Positions 41,480 through 49,910 of a DNA stretch of 64,000 bases are shown piece after piece. The position numbers were made by a program, and so were the translations under genes. The notes under the pieces are model-generated. The model made no database searches and was not told where the DNA came from. It saw only the letters and a list, made by a program, of their open reading frames with translations. Source of the stretch: Streptomyces sp. NK15101 (GTDB lineage Bacteria; Actinomycetota; Actinomycetes; Streptomycetales; Streptomycetaceae); the NCBI RefSeq assembly GCF_020400725.1, contig NZ_JAINVG010000014.1:1-64000 (forward strand). Reading direction: 5' to 3'. Each line of letters begins with the position of its first letter. The first letter of the stretch is position 1.

Positions 41480-43573
41480 CTAGTGCTCGCCCCCGCCCAG
41501 TTCGGCCCAGACGGTCTTGCCGGTGTCGGTGTACCGCACGCCCCAGTTGTCCGCGAGGGAGGCGCAGATCAGCAGGCCGCGGCCGCCCTCGTCGACGGCT
41601 TTGGCATGGCGGAGGTGGGGCGCGGCCTGGCCGGCGTCGCTCACCTCGCAGGTCAGGATCGGGCCGTCGGCGATGAGGCGGAGGACGACCGGGGCGGCGC
41701 CGTGACGGAGGGCGTTGGTGACGAGTTCGCTGGCGACGAGCGTCACCGCGAACGGGTCGGCGGGGTGGTTCCACCGCCGGAGCCGGTCCTCGACGTGGGC
41801 CCGCGCCGCCCCCACGGCGGACAGGTCGTACGGGATCTCCCACTCGGCGAGTTCGTCCGGCGGCAGATGGCGGGTGCGGGCGAGCAGCAGGACCCGGTCG
41901 GGGGCGAGGAGCCGTTCCACGTCGTCGGCCATCGCCTCCGGGTCGCGGTCCGGGTGGGCGAGGGCGGCCATGAGGTCCTCCGTCCGGGGCTCCTCGCCGC
42001 CGGACGCCAGACAGAGGGTGCTGCCCTCGGGCAGGTGGAGCGTCGCGCAGGCGAACGGCGGACCCTCGGCGCCCAGCAGGGGCCCGTCGCCGAGCGGCCG
42101 GGTGTCCGCCGTGCCGTCGGGGTGGACGACGACGAGCAGGGAGGCGCCGGCCCGCGCGATGTCGAGCCGCCCGTCGACGGGGTCGTGGACGGCGATCGTG
42201 CAGCCGGCGGTGGGGTGGGGGGCGTCGGGGGACGGCGCGTCGGGCGTGCCGCGAGCCGTCGCCTCACCCTCCGCGGCGAGAGCCCCTGCCGCGAGGCCCT
42301 CCCCGGCGAAGCCCTCCGCCGCGAGCCGGAGGGTGGTCGCGTGGAGGCGGGCGAGCAGTTCGTGCGGGTCGAGGTCGAGCGTGGTCAGGCTGTGGACCGC
42401 GGTCCGCAGCCTGCTCATGGTGGCGACGGCGCCGGGCCCCGGGGACTCCACCTGCCCCACGACGAGGGCCACGCGCGCACTCGACAGGGGGATCACGTCG
42501 CACCAGGAGCCGGCGCCGCTGCCGCCGGGCCGGTGACGGCCGGCCACGTCGACGGCGCTCTGGGTGGCCTCCTCCTTGGGCGGCGGCCAGCTCTGCAGGG
42601 CCGTCATGACGATGTGCTCACGGGTGTACCGGAGCGCGTTCTCCAGACAGTTCGCGGTACGGGACGCGAGGGCGTCGGCGAGGGCGCGGTCCTCGGGCCC
42701 GTACGGCTCCGCGTCGGCGCGGCGCTGGAAGGCGACCGCGCCGAAGATCTGCCCGCGCACGGTCAGCGGCACCACGAGACGCGTCGCCCGCTCGTCGCTC
42801 GTAGCCGCCGGAGGGAGCGGACGGGCGGGCGCCGCCGGCTCCCCGTCCCCGAAGATCCCCGGCAGCAGCACGGCACCGGCCTGCGGGCACTCCGGTCCGG
42901 TCGCCGAGCCGCCGGTGGCGGTGCAGCGCAGCAGCGGGACCGTGTCCCGGGCCTGGAGGGCCGGGTCCTGCCCGCGGAGGACGGCGTCGGTGAGGGCGAC
43001 GACGACGAAGTCGGCGAACGCCGGCACGGTCACGTCGACGAGTTCCCGTGCGGTGCGCTCCACGTCGAGACCGGTGCCGATCCGCTCGTGCGCCTCGTGC
43101 AGGAGCCGCAGGCGGGCGTGGGCCTGCTCGCGGTCGGTGACGTCGGTGTTCGTCACGACCACGCCGAGCACCCGGCCCGCGTCGTCCTGGAGGCGGTGGA
43201 CGGAGGCCGAGTAGACGCGCTCGGCGTGCTCGGCGCCGGGCGGGTGACCGGTGACGAGCCGCTCGGTCGTGGAGCGGCCCGTGGCGAGGACCTCGCGCAG
43301 GACGGCCTCGTCGACGTGGACGCCGGCGAACGAGGCGTACGCCTCGACGGCGGGCATGCCGAGCAAGCGGTCGGCGGGGATGCCCTGGAGTCCGGCGGCG
43401 ACGGCGTTCACCCGGACGACGCGCAGGTCCGTGTCGAGTACGTGGAGCCCGATGTCGGACTGGGTGAACACCGCGTCCAGGACGGCGTCGCCCCACGCGG
43501 TCTCCGCGCTCCAGGGCTCGGCCGCCCCGGGCGGGGGCGTCCCCGCCGGATCCTGCCCGCCGTCCGTGTCCAC
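41480..43573 (-). CDS. PAS-GAF-PPM protein with inactivated phosphatase and intact ATPase domain
   Basis: 697 residues: PAS (about 28-150), GAF (about 155-315), SpoIIE-type PPM (about 340-565), then an anti-sigma-type HATPase (about 585-690, ASELVTNALRHG N-box, GGRGLLICASLADNWG G-box). Compared with the active neighbour at 45996, the metal-binding Asp positions are lost: GDW is GSW (355-357), GDVMGHG is GQVESPG (373-379), YTDG is ASGG (523-526), and QDDV is PDRV (558-561). So phosphatase activity is unlikely, but the ATP-binding domain could act as an RsbW-like kinase. GTG 43573 has GGGAG upstream. Confidence 0.88.
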   Translation of the reverse strand: MDTDGGQDPAGTPPPGAAEPWSAETAWGDAVLDAVFTQSDIGLHVLDTDLRVVRVNAVAAGLQGIPADRLLGMPAVEAYASFAGVHVDEAVLREVLATGRSTTERLVTGHPPGAEHAERVYSASVHRLQDDAGRVLGVVVTNTDVTDREQAHARLRLLHEAHERIGTGLDVERTARELVDVTVPAFADFVVVALTDAVLRGQDPALQARDTVPLLRCTATGGSATGPECPQAGAVLLPGIFGDGEPAAPARPLPPAATSDERATRLVVPLTVRGQIFGAVAFQRRADAEPYGPEDRALADALASRTANCLENALRYTREHIVMTALQSWPPPKEEATQSAVDVAGRHRPGGSGAGSWCDVIPLSSARVALVVGQVESPGPGAVATMSRLRTAVHSLTTLDLDPHELLARLHATTLRLAAEGFAGEGLAAGALAAEGEATARGTPDAPSPDAPHPTAGCTIAVHDPVDGRLDIARAGASLLVVVHPDGTADTRPLGDGPLLGAEGPPFACATLHLPEGSTLCLASGGEEPRTEDLMAALAHPDRDPEAMADDVERLLAPDRVLLLARTRHLPPDELAEWEIPYDLSAVGAARAHVEDRLRRWNHPADPFAVTLVASELVTNALRHGAAPVVLRLIADGPILTCEVSDAGQAAPHLRHAKAVDEGGRGLLICASLADNWGVRYTDTGKTVWAELGGGEH

Positions 43574-44296
43574 TCGTCGTCGCTCCCGCCGGAAGTGTCC
43601 GGCCGCGCCTCAGCCGGTCCCGACGAGCCTCTCCCAGATCGCGCCGTCCCGCGAACCGAGCGGCGGGCGGATCGGCGCCCGCCCGGACCCTCTCCGGAGG
43701 CAGTACGCGCAGTCGGTGCCGTCGGTCCGGAGGCGGTCGTCCGATCCGTCCGGGCCGCCGTACCGCGACCGGTACCGCCGGCGGCCGTGTCGCGGTCCGC
43801 CTCGCGGGGCTCGCGGGGTCGCAGTGGCCCGGCGCGGGTGCGGGACAGGGGCGGGCCGCCACGCTCGGCGCTCGCGGCCGGGGCCTCCGGCGGGCCGTCG
43901 TCGGTCTCCGGCGGGGCGCGTACCCGGTGGCCGTCCAGGGCCGCTCGGTCTCCGTGTCCGCGTCGGGGACGGCCGCGGTGGACGTCCGTCGACGCGAGGG
44001 GCCGGTGCCGCCCCGCGGGCGAAGCGCCCGGTCCGTCTCCGGGACCTCGTCCTCCGTGCCCTCCGCGCCCTCCGCCTCCTCCGAACAGGGGCTTCTCGGC
44101 CACGAGACGGCCGCTGACGGTACGGCCTGCGGTACGGCCGGGGTCCGCCTCGCCCATCCCGCCGGTCCGGCCGGGGCCTCCCGTGTTTCGGCCGCGTGAA
44201 CAGGTGGTCCCGGACGCGCCCGGGGGCACGGCACCCCCCGGGAGCGTGGGTACAGTCGGAAATCGGACGAGCCGGGGCGAAGGAGGCCGACGGAGC
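43574..44296. other. Gap with no supported gene
   Basis: 723 bases between the divergent pseudophosphatase and Lrp genes. All frames are open, as usual at this GC content, but no frame looks like a protein family; a plus-strand 90-codon ORF (43927-44199) and several minus-strand ones are Arg/Pro/Gly-rich. The last minus frame ends with a CAYC motif before 43610, without a credible start. Regulatory sequences of both genes must lie here. Confidence 0.6.
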
Positions 44297-44776
44297 ATGG
44301 CGGTGGACGAACTCGACACGCGGATCCTGCGGCTGCTGATCGAGCAGCCGAGGACCAGCGTGCGCGAGTACGCGCGGATCCTGGGGGTGGCGCGGGGCAC
44401 CGTGCAGGCGAGGATCGACCGCCTGGAGCGGGACGGGGTGATCACGGCGACCGGGCCGGTCCTCTCCCCCGCCGCGCTGGGGCACCCGGTGCTCGCCTTC
44501 GTGCACGTCGAGGTGACGCAGGGTCATCTGGACGAGGTCGGCGACGCGCTCGCGGGCGTGCCGGAGATCGTGGAGGCCTTCTCCATCACCGGCGGCGGCG
44601 ACCTCCTGGCCCGGGTGGTGGCGCGGGACGCCGGGCACCTGGAGGACGTCGTCCAGCGGTTGATCCAGCTGCCCGGGGTGGTCCGCACCCGCACCGAGAT
44701 CGCGCTGCGGGAGCGGGTGGCGCACCGGCTGCTGCCGCTGGTCGAGGCGGTCGGACGGCGGTCGGGCACGGCCTGA
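44297..44776 (+). CDS. Lrp/AsnC family transcriptional regulator
   Basis: 159 residues. The N-terminal helix-turn-helix reads LDTRILRLLIEQPRTSVREY ARILGVARGTVQARIDRLE RDGVI. The C-terminal RAM ligand domain has VHVEVTQGHLDEVGDALAG and GGGDLLARVVARDAGHLEDV. ATG 44297 follows AGGAGG by about 10 bases. Such regulators sense amino acids or related small molecules; no obvious target gene is adjacent. Confidence 0.92.
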   Translation: MAVDELDTRILRLLIEQPRTSVREYARILGVARGTVQARIDRLERDGVITATGPVLSPAALGHPVLAFVHVEVTQGHLDEVGDALAGVPEIVEAFSITGGGDLLARVVARDAGHLEDVVQRLIQLPGVVRTRTEIALRERVAHRLLPLVEAVGRRSGTA

Positions 44777-44840
44777 GCCGCCCCTCCCCGACGGTCCGTC
44801 CCGGTGGGCCGGCGGCTGTCGCGGGCCGGCCCTCCACGCC

Positions 44841-44870
44841 TTGCAGGTGGGATTCCGTACGGCCTAGCGT
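44841..44870 (+). promoter_or_regulatory. Leaderless promoter of the TOBE regulator
   Basis: TTGCAG (44841-44846), 18-bp spacer, TAGCGT (44865-44870), then 7 bases to the ATG. This is a textbook housekeeping promoter for a leaderless transcript. Confidence 0.65.
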
Positions 44871-44877
44871 GGCCGGC

Positions 44878-45273
44878 ATGCAGTCCTACACCATCGGTCA
44901 GGCGGCACGCCTGCTGGGCGTCAGCCCCGACACGGCACGCCGCTGGGCCGACGCGGGCCGGGTCACCACCCACCGCGACGAGAACGGCCGCCGTCTCATC
45001 GACGGCCGCGATCTGGCCGCCTTCTCCGTCGAGGTCGGGCAGGGCGCCACCGGCGACGAGGAGGAACCGTACACCTCGGCCCGCAACGCCTTCCCCGGGA
45101 TCGTGACCGCCGTCAAGCTCGGGGACGTCGCCGCCCAGGTCGAGATCCAGGCCGGCCCGCACCGGATCGTCTCGCTGCTCACCCGGGAGGCGGTGGAGGA
45201 GCTGGGCCTCGAGGTCGGCATGCAGGCCACCGCCCGTGTGAAGTCGACCAGCGTGCACATCGACCGGACCTGA
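44878..45273 (+). CDS. MerR-like helix-turn-helix protein with TOBE domain
   Basis: 131 residues. Residues 1-55 are an excisionase/MerR-like DNA-binding domain (YTIGQAARLLGVSPDTARRW ADAGRV). Residues about 68-130 are a TOBE (molybdenum-binding) domain: ARNAFPGIVTAVKLGDVAAQ and VSLLTREAVEELGLEVG. It resembles Streptomyces small molybdate-responsive regulators. No molybdate transporter is adjacent in the window. ATG 44878 is leaderless. Confidence 0.9.
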   Translation: MQSYTIGQAARLLGVSPDTARRWADAGRVTTHRDENGRRLIDGRDLAAFSVEVGQGATGDEEEPYTSARNAFPGIVTAVKLGDVAAQVEIQAGPHRIVSLLTREAVEELGLEVGMQATARVKSTSVHIDRT

Positions 45274-45371
45274 TCGCCGACGGCCCGGTCCCGAAGGGAT
45301 ATTCGCGAGCGCCGGGCGGGCTCCTGTGGCAGGGTGCGACGGTCCTGTCCCCCTGTGATCCGGAGCGTCCC

Positions 45372-45989
45372 GTGTCCCTGCCCGAGCGGCTCGTCCCCCT
45401 CCTCGACCAGTTCGACTTCGCCCGGCGGCGGCTCACCGACCGGCTGGCGGGACCGTCGATGGACAGCGGCAACGGGACGGACGTCGAGGTCGGTCCGATG
45501 ACCGACGCGGAGTACCTCTGGGAGCCGGTGCCGGACTGCTGGTCCGTCCGGCGGCACGCCGACGGCCCGGGGCCGCGCGCGACCGTCCTGGTGGGCGCCG
45601 GCGAGTGGGGCCGGGACACCACCCCTCCGCCGCACCCCGCGCCGCCGCCGTTCACCACGATCGCCTGGCGGCTGAGCCACCTCTCCGAGATGCTCGCGCT
45701 CCGCGCCGACCACACGAACGGCAGCCGCCGCCTGACCCGTGACGACTTCCCCGTCGGCGGGGACGTCGCCACCGCCCTGCCGGCCTTCGACGCGGCCGCG
45801 ACCGCCTGGCGCGAGGCGCTGCTGTCCGTCGACGACAAGGCGCTCGACACGGTGGGCCACTGCACCTACCCGCACGGCAGCGACCCGGAGAACCCCTTCC
45901 TGGAGATCGTCTGGTGGATGAACCAGGAACTCCTGCACCACGGGGCCGAGATCGCCCTCCTCCGCGATCTGTACCGGCTCCGCGCGTAG
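45372..45989 (+). CDS. DinB family protein
   Basis: 205 residues, four-helix DinB/YfiT-like fold. Metal-ligand-like His positions appear in IAWRLSHLSEMLALRADH and NQELLHHGAEIALLRDLYR, typical of the family that includes bacillithiol and mycothiol-dependent enzymes. Trp-rich VPDCWSVRRH and EYLWEPVPD match the YfiT/DinB N-terminus. GTG 45372 has GGAG upstream. It is convergent with the phosphatase gene 6 bases away. Substrate unknown. Confidence 0.87.
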   Translation: MSLPERLVPLLDQFDFARRRLTDRLAGPSMDSGNGTDVEVGPMTDAEYLWEPVPDCWSVRRHADGPGPRATVLVGAGEWGRDTTPPPHPAPPPFTTIAWRLSHLSEMLALRADHTNGSRRLTRDDFPVGGDVATALPAFDAAATAWREALLSVDDKALDTVGHCTYPHGSDPENPFLEIVWWMNQELLHHGAEIALLRDLYRLRA

Positions 45990-45995
45990 CGGGGT

Positions 45996-48056
45996 TCAGC
46001 GGATGGTGCGGGCGAGGAGCATCGCCACGTCGTCCTGGGCGGAGCCCGCGAGGAGCCGCCCGAGGACGTCGTCGCACAGCGTGTCCAGCGGCCGGTCCAG
46101 GGGCCGCAGCGCCTCGGCGAGCTGCCGCATGCCCTGGTCGAGGTCGCGGTCGCGGGCCTCGATGAGACCGTCCGTGTAGAGGACGAGGAGTCCGCCCTCG
46201 GGCAGGACGACCTCCTCCGTACCGAAGTCGTGCGCTCCGGTGCCCAGCGGGGTCCCGGGCGGTCCGTCGAGGAAGGTGATGGTGCCGTCCGGGGTGGCGA
46301 CGGCCGGCGGCAGGTGGCCGGCGCGGGCGATGACCCAGCCACCGGTCGCCGGGTCGTGGACCGCGTAGACGCAGGTCGCCATCTCGTCCTCGCCCAGGTC
46401 GGCCACCACGGCGTCCAGGGAGCTGAGCATGCGGTCCGGCGCGATGTCGTGGCGGGCCAGGGTCCGTACCGCGGTGCGCAGTTGGCCCATGACGGCCGCC
46501 GCGTGGATGCCGTGGCCCATGACGTCGCCGATGACGAGACCCGTCCGGCCGCCGGGCAGCGCGATGACGTCGAACCAGTCGCCGCCGACGTCGTGGGAGC
46601 TGGCGGGGAGGTAGCGGCCGGTGAGTTCGAGGCCGGTGACGTCGGGGAGGGCGTTGTTGGTGAGGCTGCGCTGCAGGGTGAGGGCGGCCTCCCGCTGGGT
46701 GGTGTAGAGGCGGGCGTTGTCGATGTTGAGGGCGGCGCGGGCGACGACCTCGTCGATGAGGACGCAGTCCTGCGCGTCGAAGGGCTCACGGGTCTTCAGC
46801 CGGGTCACCGTGACCGCCCCGAGCACCTGTCCCCGGGCCACCAGGGGGACGAGCCGGGCCGAGCCGATGCGGGTGGCGAGGTAGGTGCGCAGGGCCTCGG
46901 CGCGCGGATCGGTGAAGAGCGCCGGGATGTCGGACGTGTAGAGGTTCGTGGGGCGTCCGTGCATGACCACCTGCTCGTACACGGAGTCGAGGGGGATCTG
47001 GAAGGTCTGGCCCGGGGCGAGGAGGGCCGTGGGCGCGGTCGGGTCGGGGAAGCGGGCCGCGAGCCGCCGCAGCACGCTCCGGGTGGAGTCCGCCGGATCG
47101 TCGGGTTCGAGGACGGACTCCAGCATCTGCACGTCGGCCGAGTCGGCGAGCTGGGGCACGAGGAAGCCGACGGCCTCCTCGGCGGTCTGCTTCAGGTCCA
47201 GGGTGGTGCCGATCCGGGCGCCGGCCTCGGCGAGCAGGGCGAAGCGCTGGCGGGCGCGCTCGACCTCGATGTGCGCCTCCTGGCTCTCGGTGATGTCGAC
47301 GAGGGAGGCGATGAGCCCGAGCGGCCGTCGTTCGGTGCGGTCGACGAGCGGGGCGTACGAACAGGACCAGATGTGGTCCCGGTCGGGGTCGGCGGGGGTA
47401 CGGCCGACCCGGCGGGCGTCCACCACGGCCGTACCGCTCTCCATGACCTGGCGCATGAGCGATTCGAGCCCGGCGGCGTTGACGCCGGGCACCACCTCGG
47501 TGAGCCGGTGGCCCACGTGCCGGGCGGCCGGCACTCCGTTCATCCGCGCCAGGGCGTCGTTGACGCGCAGGAAGCGCAGGTCGGGGCCGAGCAGGGCGAG
47601 CCCTATGGGCGACTGGGTGAAGAGGCTCTCCATCGCCGCCAGGTTCTCCCGCATCCGCAGGACCTCGGAGGTCTCCACCGCGATGAGCATCGCCCCCGGG
47701 CGTCCCTCCGGATCGGTGGCCGGGACGATCCACATCTCCATGGTGACCGTGTGGCCGTCGCGGTGGCGGACGGGCAGCGTGCCGACCATGGTCTCGCCCG
47801 ACTGGACGCGATCGGTGAGCCGGTCGGCGAGTTCGCGGTTGGCGTCGGGAACGAGGAGCGGGGTCGCGAACCTTCCGAGGACGTGCTCCGGCCGGTGGCC
47901 GAGGAGGTCCTGCGCGGCGAGCGACCACTCGACGATGCGGCCCTCGGCGTCCTCCCGCCAGAGGGCGATCGGCAGCAGCTCGCGGAGCACGCCCGCGTCC
48001 CCGACGGCCGCCCGGGGCGGCTGCGGGACCCTGCTCGACGACTGATGAGTCTCCAA
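45996..48056 (-). CDS. PAS/PAS/GAF SpoIIE-type protein phosphatase
   Basis: 686 residues. PAS 1 (about 25-130, HRDGHTVTMEMWIV), PAS 2 (about 140-260), GAF (about 270-450), and an intact PPM/SpoIIE domain (about 470-685). Catalytic parts are all present: GGDWFDVIAL (491-500), GDVMGHG (510-516), YTDG (627-630) and QDDVAMLLAR (674-683). It would dephosphorylate an anti-anti-sigma STAS protein under redox or energy signals. The start is set at TTG 48056, with weak GAGG upstream; an internal GTG is possible. Confidence 0.88.
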   Translation of the reverse strand: METHQSSSRVPQPPRAAVGDAGVLRELLPIALWREDAEGRIVEWSLAAQDLLGHRPEHVLGRFATPLLVPDANRELADRLTDRVQSGETMVGTLPVRHRDGHTVTMEMWIVPATDPEGRPGAMLIAVETSEVLRMRENLAAMESLFTQSPIGLALLGPDLRFLRVNDALARMNGVPAARHVGHRLTEVVPGVNAAGLESLMRQVMESGTAVVDARRVGRTPADPDRDHIWSCSYAPLVDRTERRPLGLIASLVDITESQEAHIEVERARQRFALLAEAGARIGTTLDLKQTAEEAVGFLVPQLADSADVQMLESVLEPDDPADSTRSVLRRLAARFPDPTAPTALLAPGQTFQIPLDSVYEQVVMHGRPTNLYTSDIPALFTDPRAEALRTYLATRIGSARLVPLVARGQVLGAVTVTRLKTREPFDAQDCVLIDEVVARAALNIDNARLYTTQREAALTLQRSLTNNALPDVTGLELTGRYLPASSHDVGGDWFDVIALPGGRTGLVIGDVMGHGIHAAAVMGQLRTAVRTLARHDIAPDRMLSSLDAVVADLGEDEMATCVYAVHDPATGGWVIARAGHLPPAVATPDGTITFLDGPPGTPLGTGAHDFGTEEVVLPEGGLLVLYTDGLIEARDRDLDQGMRQLAEALRPLDRPLDTLCDDVLGRLLAGSAQDDVAMLLARTIR

Positions 48057-48398
48057 CGCCTCGACCTACGCATCGGCCCGGCCCCGGGGGGCGCAATCCC
48101 TACCGAATCACCCTAGCCGAGGAGCCGGGGGCGGGCTCTGCGCAGTGCGGCCGATCGGTAGGGGCCGCTGCCCCCGCCCGGGTCGGGGGACGCCGCGGGT
48201 CCGGTGCCGGTGCCAGTGCCGGTGCGGGTGCCGGTGCCGGTGCGGGTGCGGGTGCTAATGACGGGTCGGGTGCGGGCGTGGGCCTGGAAGGCGCGGGCCC
48301 GTTCCTCGACGGCCCGCTCCGGGGCCTCAGGGGTGCGAGGACCCCCTTGGGGTTTCAGGGGCGGTCCGGGCCGCTCGGGGCTTCACGGGTGCGGGGCT
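48057..48398. other. Noncoding gap with short repeats
   Basis: 342 bases between the two minus-strand genes. No gene is supported. It contains nine hexamer repeats (48203-48256) and a 16-bp tandem duplication (48377-48408). The promoter of the phosphatase must lie near 48060-48120. Confidence 0.6.
48203..48256. repeat. Nine hexanucleotide repeats (GGTGCN-like)
   Basis: Nine tandem 6-mers of GGTGCC/GGTGCG (one AGTGCC, last GGTGCT). A low-complexity array prone to slippage. Confidence 0.85.
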
Positions 48399-48408
48399 TC
48401 ACGGGTGC
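48377..48408. repeat. 16-bp tandem duplication at the end of DUF2000
   Basis: GGGGCTTCACGGGTGC occurs twice head to tail (48377-48392, 48393-48408). The second copy holds the stop codon of the DUF2000 gene. Confidence 0.8.
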
Positions 48409-48833
48409 ATCCGGGCCCCCTTGAGGATCTTGTCGACCGCGTTGCGCGGCCCGTACACGGCGAGGCCCGCCAGATCGAGCCGGCCCGTGCCCACGGCCCG
48501 TACGGCGGCGCGGTTGTCGCGGTCGTTGCCGGTGGCGAAGAGGTCGGTGGTGAACACCGCCCGGGGCAGCGAGCGGGAGAGGGCGCGGCCGTGCGCGGCG
48601 GTCAGCGTCTCCCTGGTCCCCTCGAAGACCAGGACGGGCTGCCGGAACATCGGCAGGTAGGGGGTGTCGTCGGCGTCGGCGTACGGTTCGCCGATCACCT
48701 CGGGGAGCTCCGTGCCGAGTCCGCTGACCAGGAAGGCCGTCACGTTCAGCCGCTGCCAGGTCTCCAGGTCCTCGCGCAGCAGCACGGCGATCTTGGTGTC
48801 GAAACGTACGGGCGTGTCGTCGGTCGTCGTCAT
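48399..48833 (-). CDS. DUF2000 family protein
   Basis: 144 residues: RFDTKIAVLLREDLETWQRL NVTAFLVSGLG, YLPMFRQPVLVFEGTRETL, and a C-terminal YGPRNAVDKILKGARMHP. This is the DUF2000 signature, an actinobacterial and proteobacterial small domain of unknown function often beside AraC-type regulators. ATG 48833 opens MTTTDDTP. Divergent from the AraC gene, which probably controls it. Confidence 0.87.
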   Translation of the reverse strand: MTTTDDTPVRFDTKIAVLLREDLETWQRLNVTAFLVSGLGTELPEVIGEPYADADDTPYLPMFRQPVLVFEGTRETLTAAHGRALSRSLPRAVFTTDLFATGNDRDNRAAVRAVGTGRLDLAGLAVYGPRNAVDKILKGARMHP

Positions 48834-48882
48834 GCTCCGAGACTGCCGCCGGCCCCGCCGCGCGGTCTTGTACATTCCTTGC

Positions 48883-48900
48883 ATGGTGGCCCGCACGTGA
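48883..48900 (+). CDS. Five-codon leader ORF of the AraC gene
   Basis: ATG GTG GCC CGC ACG TGA encodes MVART. Its stop overlaps the GTG start of the AraC gene (GTGA). A -10-like TACATT at 48871-48876 would start the transcript at or just before this ATG. It may couple translation into the regulator. Confidence 0.35.
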   Translation: MVART

Positions 48901-49709
48901 CCCGGCAGCAGGTTTCGGCGTGGCGCCCGCGCGTACCGGGCGTCGTGGAGGTGTTCCACGCCCGTTTCACCGAGCACGCGTACCCGATGCACGTGCACGA
49001 CGTGTGGACCCTGCTCATCGTCGACGACGGCGCGGTCCGCTACGACCTCGACCGGCACGAGCGCGGCACTCCCGGCGACACGGTGTCCCTGCTCCCGCCG
49101 CAGGTCCCGCACAACGGCTCGCCCGCCACCTCCGACGGCTTCCGTAAACGGGTCCTGTACCTGGACCTGACCCAGCTGGACGAGAGCTTCATCGGTCCGG
49201 CGGTCGACGCGCCCGACCTGGTCGACCCGCTGCTGCGGCGCCGCGTCGGGCAGCTGCACACCGCGCTCGCGGAGCCGGGGGGCGAACTGGAGGCGCAGAG
49301 CCGCCTCGCCCTCATCGGCGAGCGGCTGCGCGGCCATCTGCGGCCCCGGCTCGTCACGCCCGCGCGCGAAGCCGGTCCCGGCGTGGCGCACGGCCTGCGG
49401 GAGCTCCTCGACGCGCGTCTCGTCGAGGGCGTGACCCTGGACGAGGCCGCCCGGCAGCTCCACGCCCACCCCGCTCATCTCGTACGGGCGTTCAGCGGCG
49501 CCTTCGGCATCGCACCGCACCAGTACCTGACGGCCCGTCGGATCGACCGGGCCCGTCGCCTGCTGCTCGACGGGCGGCCGCCGGTCGAGGTGGCGGCCGC
49601 GACCGGGTTCTGCGACCAGTCGCACCTGAACCGTTCGTTCAAGCGGATCGTGGGCACCACCCCGGGGCGCTTCGCCCGGACGCGCGGGGGCCCGTCGCCG
49701 CTCTCGTGA
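48897..49709 (+). CDS. AraC family transcriptional regulator
   Basis: 270 residues. An N-terminal cupin-like AraC_binding domain (YPMHVHDVWTLLIVDDGAVR, LLPPQVPHNG) senses a small ligand. The C-terminal domain has two helix-turn-helix units: LDEAARQLHAHPAHLVRAFS and ARRLLLDGRPPVEVAAATGF CDQSHLNRSFKRIVGTTPG. GTG 48897 overlaps the leader ORF and has little Shine-Dalgarno. It is divergent from the DUF2000 gene, a likely target. Confidence 0.92.
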   Translation: MTRQQVSAWRPRVPGVVEVFHARFTEHAYPMHVHDVWTLLIVDDGAVRYDLDRHERGTPGDTVSLLPPQVPHNGSPATSDGFRKRVLYLDLTQLDESFIGPAVDAPDLVDPLLRRRVGQLHTALAEPGGELEAQSRLALIGERLRGHLRPRLVTPAREAGPGVAHGLRELLDARLVEGVTLDEAARQLHAHPAHLVRAFSGAFGIAPHQYLTARRIDRARRLLLDGRPPVEVAAATGFCDQSHLNRSFKRIVGTTPGRFARTRGGPSPLS

Positions 49710-49876
49710 GCGAGCGGCGGACGCCGGGCCCGCGTGCCGCGCGGGCCGGGCCCGCGGTGCTCGACGGACTGCGCGAGGCCCGCACCGGGTCCCGTACCGG
49801 TCCGGATCCTGCCCGGGACGCCCCGGGGCGGCATCGAGGCGGTCCGGCTCGGGAACCCCTACCCGCCCCGCCACGT

Positions 49877-49895
49877 TATACCCCCCAAGGGTATA
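49877..49895. promoter_or_regulatory. CsoR/CstR-like operator upstream of the AhpD-like gene
   Basis: TATACCCCCCAAGGGTATA is an inverted repeat (TATACCC-N5-GGGTATA). ATACCC/GGGTAT repeats are the operator class of CsoR-family copper and persulfide repressors. It is 15 bases before the GTG and overlaps the ribosome-site region. Confidence 0.6.
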
Positions 49896-49910
49896 CAGAG
49901 GAGAGGTTCC

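Noticed and set aside
43408..44445. Minus-strand 345-residue ORF between the pseudophosphatase and Lrp
   Set aside because: Arg/Gly/Pro-rich and antisense to Lrp in part; no motif, start or ribosome site.
48203..48256. CRISPR array
   Set aside because: The units are 6 bp, with no spacers and no cas genes nearby.
48204..49709. 501-residue ORF covering the hexamer repeats and the AraC gene
   Set aside because: The first part is a low-complexity translation of repeats; AraC similarity begins at the GTG at 48897.
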